DNA from: V1-33 sp039795165
GTDB taxonomy: Bacteria; Verrucomicrobiota; Verrucomicrobiia; Verrucomicrobiales; V1-33
Length of the DNA stretch: 64,000 nt
Reading direction: 5' to 3'
Assembly: GCA_039795165.1 (NCBI GenBank)
Contig: JBDKER010000003.1
Location: 62,001 to 126,000 of the forward strand
Shown: positions 53,327 to 61,286 of the stretch, one piece after another
How the letters are laid out: the number at the start of each line of letters is the position of its first letter
Numbering within the stretch: the first letter of the stretch is position 1
Notes under the pieces: model-generated
Told to the model about the DNA's origin: nothing
The model's input: the letters and a program-made list of their open reading frames with translations, nothing else
Databases searched by the model: none
Position numbers and translations under genes: made by a program

Positions 53327-55000
53327 TCAGATGGTACCGAGCGTACATTGAACCGAGAGACCGGAGGAGGGGAGTCTGGTGAAGGAGAGTCGCCCCCCTA
53401 TGATTCCGGCGCGGTACTGCATGACGCGGAGGCCCATGCCTGTGCTGGCGGGGGTGGAGCCGGGGAATCCGGAACCATTGTCGTCGATGGCGAGGGTGGT
53501 CTGACCGTCGCTGTGGGTGAGGCGGATACTGATTTCGGTGGCTTTCCCGTGTTTGACGGCATTGGAGACGGCTTCCTGGGCGATGCGGTATAGGTGGATG
53601 GCGGTGTCCTTGGGGATGGGGGGAGGCGATGGAGGAGTGGAGCAGTGGCAATGGACGCCGCGGAGGTGGCGGGAAGTGCTTTCGGCGAGGTCGGCGAGGG
53701 CGACGGCGAGGCCTTTTGACTGGAGGACGACCGGGGAGAGGCCACGGGCGAGATCGCGGGTCTGGGCGATGGCTTCGCGGATGAGGCGGGTGATTTCCTC
53801 CATTTCGGCGGCCTCCGGGGCATGGCGGCTGCTGAGGCGGCTCTGGAGGACATGGCTCATGAATTCGATGCCGGTGAGGTGCTGGCCGAGGCCGTCGTGG
53901 AGGTCGTGTCCGATGCGGCTTTGTTCTTCTTCGGCGACATTGAGGACATCGGCTTCGAGGCGTTTTGTTTCGGTGATGTCGATGCCGCTGAGGATGACGT
54001 AGGCAACGCGTCCGTCGGCACCCTGCATGGACGTGGTGGACCATGAGATGACGCGGCGGTCGCCTGAGGGGCTGAGGATGGAGCCTTCGTGGGCACTGGG
54101 AGGGGCTCCTGCGGCGATGCGGCTGAAGCTTCTGCGGGCGGCGGAGCGTTCGTCTCTGGGAAGGAAGAGGTCCCACGGGCAGGAACCGATGGTGGCATCG
54201 GCGGAGAGGCCGGTGGTGGTTTCGGCGGCGGGGTTGAAGCGGACGATGCGTCCGTCGGGGTCGAGGACGATGATGAGGGCACCGGCTCCGTTGAGGAGGG
54301 CGTGATTGAAGGCATTTTCCTGGCGGAGAGCGTCTTCGGTGCGTCGGCGTTCGAGGGCGTCGGCGATGATGGCGGCGACGATTTTCAGGAGGGAGATGGC
54401 GTCTTCCGTCCACTGCATGGCGAGGCGGACCGAATCGAGTCCGATGAAGCCGATGAGTTCGCCGCCGACGGCCATGGGGACGAAGATGACGGATTTGATG
54501 CCCTGGGAACGGAAGGTCTGCTGATCCGTGGCGGCTTCTGGTCCGAGGGTATCGACGGAATATACGGCGATGCCGTCGAGGCGGCGGAGGCGCTGAGCAG
54601 CCCATGGGATGTAGTCATCGATGGCGAGACCGGTGTGGCCGTGCCATGCGGGGGTGGAGCCGCTGGCGGACCAGTGGTGGGTGTGGTCCATGAGTTGGGA
54701 ATGACTGTGCACGCGGCAGACGTGGCAGTGGTCGACGCCGATGAATTCGCCCATCTGGCGGAGGGCTTCGGCGATGCCGGAGTCGAGGTCCTCGCTGCGG
54801 AGGCGGACGAAGAGACTGGAGATGCGGGAGACGAGGGCTTCGAATTCGACGCGCTGCTGGAGGGCGTTTTCCGTGCGGCGGATCTTGCGTGTGACGGGCC
54901 CCATGGAGGAAGAGGCGGCCTCGTCGACGAGTGGGCGGCCTGGGAGGACCTGATGGACCGTGAGTTCTTCCTGATCGTCTGATCGTTCAGCGGGGGTCAT
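53327..55000 (-). CDS. GAF/PAS sensor histidine kinase (NarX-like group)
   Basis: 557 residues, soluble. About 45-230 is a GAF-type domain (FEALVSRISSLFVRL start, VIFVPMAVGGELIGFIGLDS). About 235-350 is a PAS domain (LLNGAGALIIVLDPDGRIVRFNPAAETTTGL). The HisKA_3 box EEEQSRIGHDLHDGLGQHLTGI carries the phosphoacceptor His. The ATPase part has QEAVSNAVKHGKATEI, IDDNGSGFPG and GMGLRVMQYRAGIIGG. No membrane segment is visible, so the signal should be cytoplasmic. A response regulator gene follows. Confidence 0.92.
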   Translation of the reverse strand: MTPAERSDDQEELTVHQVLPGRPLVDEAASSSMGPVTRKIRRTENALQQRVEFEALVSRISSLFVRLRSEDLDSGIAEALRQMGEFIGVDHCHVCRVHSHSQLMDHTHHWSASGSTPAWHGHTGLAIDDYIPWAAQRLRRLDGIAVYSVDTLGPEAATDQQTFRSQGIKSVIFVPMAVGGELIGFIGLDSVRLAMQWTEDAISLLKIVAAIIADALERRRTEDALRQENAFNHALLNGAGALIIVLDPDGRIVRFNPAAETTTGLSADATIGSCPWDLFLPRDERSAARRSFSRIAAGAPPSAHEGSILSPSGDRRVISWSTTSMQGADGRVAYVILSGIDITETKRLEADVLNVAEEEQSRIGHDLHDGLGQHLTGIEFMSHVLQSRLSSRHAPEAAEMEEITRLIREAIAQTRDLARGLSPVVLQSKGLAVALADLAESTSRHLRGVHCHCSTPPSPPPIPKDTAIHLYRIAQEAVSNAVKHGKATEISIRLTHSDGQTTLAIDDNGSGFPGSTPASTGMGLRVMQYRAGIIGGRLSFTRLPSSGLSVQCTLGTI

Positions 55001-55113
55001 GGGATGCGGAACTTTGCGGGAAAGCGATATGAGGCAAGCGGGGTGGTGGCTTGCAGAGCGGTCTTCAGGTGGAAAACGGTGGCTTTTGGCGATGACGAGG
55101 GTAACCGGATCAT

Positions 55114-56230
55114 ATGAGTAGACAGATTGCCCCTGTTGTGGTTTTCAGCACCGGCCGCTGCGGATCGACGATGATTTCGAGTCTGCTGAGCATGCATCCG
55201 GAGGTTCTGAGTCTTTCGGAGGCATTTTTGGGCACTGCCCCCGATGCGCTGCAGTCGAGCTGGATGTCCGGGGATGAATTTGCTGATCTCTGCTTAGTAA
55301 CTAATCCGCTTGCAGTAAAAATGATAGGTGTGGGAATGGATTGGGACGAGGGCGTCTGTGATTTCAATGTGCCGGACATGCGATGGACCAAGACTTCCAT
55401 TCCGCCGATCATCCACGCATCAGTTCCGCACCACAGTCCGGATCCGGAGCGCTTTGATGCGGTGCATGATGAGCTGGAGGGAATGGCTGAGGCAGCAGCC
55501 GGGGCGGGCCACCGGGGATCATTTCCGGTGTGTCTTTGATCACCTGCGGGATCGGCTGGGGCGGCGGGTCTGGGTTGAGCGGACGGGGGGATCGCTGACC
55601 TGGGCGGCGAAGCTTGTGAAGATGTTTCCCGAGGCGAGGTTTGTGCATGTGTACCGGGATGGGCGCGACACGGCCTTGTCGATGCTGCAGCATCCTGTTT
55701 TCCGGCTGGTTGCGGCGGCTCTTCATGATATGCGGGCTGACCGTGGGACGGTTCTGCTGCGGGCGAGGTGCCGCAGTGTGATGCGGCGGTTTGGATCGGT
55801 GGGGTATCTTCTCAATCCGGGAAATCCGCTGCTGCGCAGGCTGGTTCATGGGATGGAGCGGGTGGCGCTGCGGGCGCTGCTGGAGACGATTGATCTGCGC
55901 AATTTTGTGGACGATGCGGAAGTCACCTCGGCTCACATGGGGTGGCTTTGGAACGACTTGGTGATGAGGGGAGATCGGGTGCTGCGAGGGATTCCGGCCG
56001 AAAGGCGTCTGGACGTGAAGTTCGAGGATGTGCAGGCGGCACCCCGGGAGCAGCTGGAGCGGCTGATTCGGTTCATTGATCCTTCGCTGGTGGATGAGTC
56101 GTGGCTGCGGCAGGCATCTGCGGTGCCGCGGGCGGCGCGGTCGAGTTACCGGACGCTCCCTGAGGCGGAGCAGAAGCAGCTGACGGAGGTCTGCCGTCCG
56201 GCTTTGGAGCTGCTGGGGTATCCCAGCTGA
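55114..56230 (+). pseudogene. Sulfotransferase-family gene with an apparent frameshift
   Basis: The first frame (55114-55539) has the PAPS-binding 5' loop VVFSTGRCGSTMISSLLSMHP. The second frame, open to 56230, has the 3'-phosphate-binding FVHVYRDGRDTALSM, RLDVKFEDVQAAPREQLERLIRFI and the closing LELLGYPS. The two halves belong to one roughly 370-residue sulfotransferase, but the frame changes by one base near 55476-55485, in a G-rich word GGAGGGAATGG. Either the gene is broken, a programmed shift occurs, or the assembly has an indel. No other shift is seen, so a single-base error or recent mutation is likeliest. Confidence 0.75.
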
Positions 56231-56242
56231 AGGCCGGTGGTT

Positions 56243-57034
56243 TCAGTTCCCTGTGCTGAGTGGGAGGAGTTCGATTTTCCGGAACCAGACGGGTTGGCCT
56301 TCGGCCTGGAGGGCGATGTGGCCGTGGGAGAGGATGGCGGGGGCTCCGGCGGCGAGGAGGTCCGAAGCCGGGGCGTTGTCGTTGGCGGGGTCGAGCTGGG
56401 GCCGCTGGTAGCGTAGGACTTCCGTTCCGTTAATCCGGTGGATGATGGTGGAGCTGCCGCGGACTTCGATTTCGGCTTTGACCCATTGGTCCGGGGGGAA
56501 GGTGGGGGCGGAGGAAGTGACAATGTGGCGGGTGACGAGTTTGCCGTCGATTTCGACGTGGGTGCCGGGGGTGCAGAGGTTGCCGGTGGGGCGGGGGCCC
56601 TTGCCTTCGTCGGCGAGGAACTGCATTTCGAGGCTGGCGGGGAAGCCCTGATCGAAGCGCATGCTCTGGGGTGGCTGGGCGTGGACCATGATGCCGCTGT
56701 TGAGGTTCACGTAGGATGGGGCGTCGGGCACCATGGAGCCGGAGAAGCGGTATTCGAGGCGGAGGATGTAATGGGAATAGGAAAGGTTGGTGAATAGGTG
56801 GCCGAAGTGGCCGTCGAACTTCTGGTAGCCGTCGTAGGAGACCTTGAGGATGCCGTCTTCGATGCGGAAGGTGCTGGCGTAGTTTTCTCCGAGGGGGCGT
56901 TTGGCGATTTTGATGGTCCAGCCGGAGAGGTCCTTGCCATTGAAGAGGGGGATCCATTGCGGCTCAGCGGCAGGGGTATCCGCTGCGAAGGCGGCGGCGA
57001 GTGCGGTGATGGCGGCGGCGAATGGGCGGATCAT
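56243..57034 (-). CDS. Secreted DUF1080 (3-keto-disaccharide hydrolase-like) protein
   Basis: 263 residues. A signal peptide (about 1-22, FAAAITALAAAFAADTPAAA-like) is followed by the DUF1080 beta-sandwich: WIPLFNGKDLSGWTIKIAKRP, ILKVSYDGYQKFDGHFGHLFTN, SGIMVHAQPPQSM, GFPASLEMQFL and ALQAEGQPVWFRKIELLPL. DUF1080 is a concanavalin-like fold greatly expanded in Planctomycetes and Verrucomicrobia; some members hydrolyse 3-keto-glycosides. It is convergent with the sulfotransferase gene (12 bp apart). Confidence 0.9.
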   Translation of the reverse strand: MIRPFAAAITALAAAFAADTPAAEPQWIPLFNGKDLSGWTIKIAKRPLGENYASTFRIEDGILKVSYDGYQKFDGHFGHLFTNLSYSHYILRLEYRFSGSMVPDAPSYVNLNSGIMVHAQPPQSMRFDQGFPASLEMQFLADEGKGPRPTGNLCTPGTHVEIDGKLVTRHIVTSSAPTFPPDQWVKAEIEVRGSSTIIHRINGTEVLRYQRPQLDPANDNAPASDLLAAGAPAILSHGHIALQAEGQPVWFRKIELLPLSTGN

Positions 57035-57103
57035 GGGGTGGGAGGGTGTCAGGATTTCCGGCGGGAGGCAATGGAATTGGAGCCTGGAGCGTGTGGTGGG
57101 CGG

Positions 57104-57142
57104 AAAAACGGCCGTTCCCCATGAAGTGGAGAACGGCCGTTT
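57104..57142 (-). terminator. Terminator of the cyclase-fold gene
   Basis: Perfect 12-bp stem AAACGGCCGTTC / GAACGGCCGTTT with a 13-nt loop. On the minus strand it ends in five T, about 57 bp behind the stop at 57199. It also insulates the DUF1080 gene. Confidence 0.85.
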
Positions 57143-57198
57143 CTGTGAAGGTTGGTGGTTCAGAGTTTCCCGTGGGGAGCCTTGCGAGGGCTGCGCTT

Positions 57199-58845
57199 TT
57201 ACTTGAGGGGCATGAGGTTGCTTTCGCCCATGCTGCTTTCGCGGTCACCGACCTTGAGGTAGCGGTAGTAGACCTCTAGCATGAGGGTACAGAGGACGGT
57301 GCGGTAGATTTCGGCGCTGCCGCCAGCGGCGGTGGAGGTGGCGGCGGCGACTTCACCGCCTCCCTCGACCTTGTAGCTGCCGTCCTCGAGCTGGTTGGCG
57401 AGAATTTCCTTCTGGAACTGGGCATTCCATTTCTTCCATGGTTCGCCGCCCTTCTGGAAGAGGGCCTGGGTATTGTAGTACCATGTGTAGAGGTAGCAGT
57501 CAGAGTTCCAGCTGAGGGGTTCTTTTTCGAACTGATCGACGAGCCAGCGGATGCCTTTGTTGACCTTGCCGGCATTGCCTGCTCCCATGGTCTGGAGGCC
57601 GAGGAGGGCGGCGCCGGAGAGGTTCCACTGATTGTAGTGCTGGGCGCGGTCGGCGTTACCGAAGCCACCGTCGGCTGTCTGGGTGCTTTCGAGGTATTTC
57701 TCGACCTTTTTCATGGACCCGGCGAGGCCTGGGATTTTGAGATTGGTGTGTTTGGCGGCCTTGAGTGCCTGGAATTGCCAACCGGTGACGGAGAGGTCAT
57801 TGCGGCCGTAGGGATCGTAGCCGATGCCGTCCTTGTAGCCCCAGGAGCCGTCCTTGGTTTGTTTTTCGATGATGATCTGCACACCGCGTTCGAAGCCTTG
57901 GCGGAGGCCGGGAAGTTCGCGTTTCCCGAGTTTGGCGAACGAGTAGACTTCGCCGAGGGCGTAGGTGGCGATGCCGTGTTCGTAGGTGCTGCGGATGCCG
58001 CTGGGGGCCTGGGAGAAGATGCCGTTGAACTGGTTGCCGTTTTTCTGGCCGAGTTCGATGAGGAAGGTGATTCCTTTGAGGACGGTTTCTCCGTAGACTG
58101 GGGATTCCGGGGTTTCGCAGTGGCCGAGGTAGGCGAGCAGGGCCAATCCGGTCATGCCGGCGCGGTCGTTATTGCCCCATGAGCCGTCCGGGTTCTGTTT
58201 TTCCTTGAGCCATTTGAGGCCCTTCTTGACGGCGGTTTCGCATTGTTCGTTGCCGCCGTTCTCGCGCATTTTCTGGGCGCGTTCTGCGGGGGAGCAGCGG
58301 CTCTGCATGATTTTGGGGAGCGAGATGAAGCCGGCGCCTGAGCCGGGGCCCCAGCCCGAGCCAATGCCTGATCCGACGCCGCTGCCGGAACCGGTGCCGC
58401 GTCCAATGCCTTGTCCGGTGCCGAGGCCGCCGCCGCCGATGGTCATCTGGGTGAGACCGGAGAAATCGGTCATGGACGACTGGACGTCCGGGAGGGTGAC
58501 GCCTGAGGATTTCGCCGAGGCGAGCTTCATTTTCGGCTGGGCGTGGCTGACGGCTCGCATCTTCTTCTGGGCGGCGTGTTTTTCGCCGCCGCCGCCGCCA
58601 CCGCCGCCGCCGGGGAGGAAGTCCGGGGGTTCTTCGACGTTGTTGGAGGTCCGCCAGATGATGAAGAGGGCGAGGATGAGGAAGAGGGCGTGGACGATGA
58701 TGCTGATGCTGAGGGAGCCGCCGCCGAGGCGGTGCCAGTAGCCGGTTTTGGGGCGGTCTTCGTGAGCGGGGGTGGCCTCGTAGTACTGGGGTTCCTCGTA
58801 GCCCTGGTATTCGGGTGGCGGGGGAGGTGGAGGGGGGGTGCTCAT
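57199..58845 (-). CDS. Membrane-anchored prenyltransferase/squalene-cyclase-repeat protein
   Basis: 548 residues. A Pro/Tyr-rich cytoplasmic head (STPPPPPPPPEYQGYEE) leads to one helix (about 57-78, SISIIVHALFLILALFIIW, TonB-like in style), then a Gly-rich linker with nine Gly in a row and a second Gly/Ser repeat. The large domain from about residue 205 has alpha/alpha-toroid repeats: QNPDGSWGNNDRAGMTGLALLAYLG, QTKDGSWGYKDGIG, QTADGGFGNADRAQ, QLEDGSYK. No DxDD catalytic motif is visible, so terpene cyclisation is unlikely. ATG 58845 is preferred to 58896. Confidence 0.85.
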   Translation of the reverse strand: MSTPPPPPPPPEYQGYEEPQYYEATPAHEDRPKTGYWHRLGGGSLSISIIVHALFLILALFIIWRTSNNVEEPPDFLPGGGGGGGGGEKHAAQKKMRAVSHAQPKMKLASAKSSGVTLPDVQSSMTDFSGLTQMTIGGGGLGTGQGIGRGTGSGSGVGSGIGSGWGPGSGAGFISLPKIMQSRCSPAERAQKMRENGGNEQCETAVKKGLKWLKEKQNPDGSWGNNDRAGMTGLALLAYLGHCETPESPVYGETVLKGITFLIELGQKNGNQFNGIFSQAPSGIRSTYEHGIATYALGEVYSFAKLGKRELPGLRQGFERGVQIIIEKQTKDGSWGYKDGIGYDPYGRNDLSVTGWQFQALKAAKHTNLKIPGLAGSMKKVEKYLESTQTADGGFGNADRAQHYNQWNLSGAALLGLQTMGAGNAGKVNKGIRWLVDQFEKEPLSWNSDCYLYTWYYNTQALFQKGGEPWKKWNAQFQKEILANQLEDGSYKVEGGGEVAAATSTAAGGSAEIYRTVLCTLMLEVYYRYLKVGDRESSMGESNLMPLK

Positions 58846-58937
58846 GGGCGGCAGAATGGGGTTGTCCCTGTTAAGACGGATTGAAGGGGACGCCAATTAG
58901 AAAAATTGATGCGGTTTGGTACGGAAGAAGTCGAGAC

Positions 58938-58978
58938 AAAAAAGGCACCGCTACGGGGGGGTGGTCCGCAGCGGTGCC
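58938..58978 (-). terminator. Terminator of the TIM-barrel epimerase gene
   Basis: Perfect 9-bp stem GGCACCGCT / AGCGGTGCC with a 17-nt C-rich loop, followed on the minus strand by six T, 32 bp behind the stop at 59010. Confidence 0.85.
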
Positions 58979-59009
58979 GGCCTTTGCGGCGATGGAAGGG
59001 CGTTGCTGG

Positions 59010-60038
<1,029 letters not shown>

Positions 60039-60223
60039 GGTGATGTGGGGAAGTGAGTGGTTGGGGGGGGGAGGTCACCGTGCAGCCGATGCTGCTGGTG
60101 GCAGCGGAATAGAGGCAAGCGCTGGGTGGTGTCCAGCAAAATGAACGGGCTTGGGTTTTCGCCGGGTGATTCCGTGAAGACGTGGGCTTGTCATGGAAAG
60201 ATGTGTGGTGGAGTGGGGGTGGA

Positions 60224-61135
60224 ATGACCGTGGCGGAACGTCCCCTCACTCACTATGCGCTGCTGTCGCTGGCGGTCGCCGTGGTCACTTTCTTTCTGAA
60301 GCTGGCCGCGTGGCGGCTGACGGGGTCGGTCGGCCTGCTTTCCGATGCGCTGGAATCGCTGGCGAATGTGGCGGCGGCGCTGATTGCGTATGGGTCACTG
60401 GCGTTGGCGGCCCGTCCGGCTGACGAGGATCATGCGTATGGGCACACGAAGGTGGAGTATTTTGCGGGTGGCTGCGAAGGGTTGTTCATTCTCGCGGCGG
60501 CGGTGGGGATCGGGTGGAATGCGGTGGGGCGTCTGATTGCGCCGCAGCCCCTGGCGATGGTGGGGGTGGGGCTGGTGGTATCGGTGGTGGCGTCTCTGCT
60601 GAATCTGGTGGTGGCCCGGGTGCTGTTCCGTGTGGCGAGGGCGCGGCATTCCGTGGCGCTGGAGGCGGATGCGCAGCATCTGATGACGGACGTGTGGACA
60701 TCTGCGGCGGTGGTTGTTGCGGTGGGATTGGTGGTGGTGACCGGGTGGGACTGGCTGGATCCGGTGGTGGGGCTGCTGTTGACTGCGCATATCATTGTTT
60801 CCGGGGTGAAGCTGATGCATGCGGCCATGCTGGGATTGATCGACACGGGACTGCCGGCCGAGGAACTGGCGAGGGCGCGCGGCATTCTTGAGGCATGTGG
60901 GGAACGCGGGGTGCACTGGCATGCCCTGAGGACGCGTCAGGCCGGGACGCGGCGCTTTCTTTCCGTGCATCTGCTGATGCCCGGGGAATGGACTATTGCG
61001 CGTGGTCATGCCGAGGCCGAGGAGATCGAAGCGTCTCTGCGGGCGGCGGTGCCGCGCCTGACGGTGTTCACGCATCTTGAGCCTGTTGAGGATCCGGTTT
61101 CGTGGGAGGACACGGGACTGGACCGTGGGGCCTGA
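60224..61135 (+). CDS. Cation diffusion facilitator (CDF) transporter
   Basis: 303 residues, six predicted helices. The metal-site helices are clear: GSVGLLSDALESLANVAAALIAYGSLALAA (site-A Asp/Ser pattern) and ALEADAQHLMTDVWTSAAVVVAVG (the H-x3-D pair). DEDHAYGHTKVEYFAGG is the family loop. The C-terminal cytoplasmic domain has LRTRQAGTRRFLSVHLLMPGEWTIARGHAEAEEIE. It exports Zn, Fe or Mn in exchange for protons. ATG 60224 was chosen behind a GGGGGTGGA purine tract; the GTG at 60182 would add an unrelated leader. Confidence 0.9.
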   Translation: MTVAERPLTHYALLSLAVAVVTFFLKLAAWRLTGSVGLLSDALESLANVAAALIAYGSLALAARPADEDHAYGHTKVEYFAGGCEGLFILAAAVGIGWNAVGRLIAPQPLAMVGVGLVVSVVASLLNLVVARVLFRVARARHSVALEADAQHLMTDVWTSAAVVVAVGLVVVTGWDWLDPVVGLLLTAHIIVSGVKLMHAAMLGLIDTGLPAEELARARGILEACGERGVHWHALRTRQAGTRRFLSVHLLMPGEWTIARGHAEAEEIEASLRAAVPRLTVFTHLEPVEDPVSWEDTGLDRGA

Positions 61136-61286
61136 GAGCGGGGCCTATTCCTGTGATGATTTCATGCCCGGTTCACCTGATGGGGCGTTCTATTCGGGCG
61201 GGCAAATTCTCATTGCAAAGAGGGGGTCGAAACGATACACCCGGCAACCTCCGAGGCAAGAACACCCGATAGCTCCCGATTCCGCC

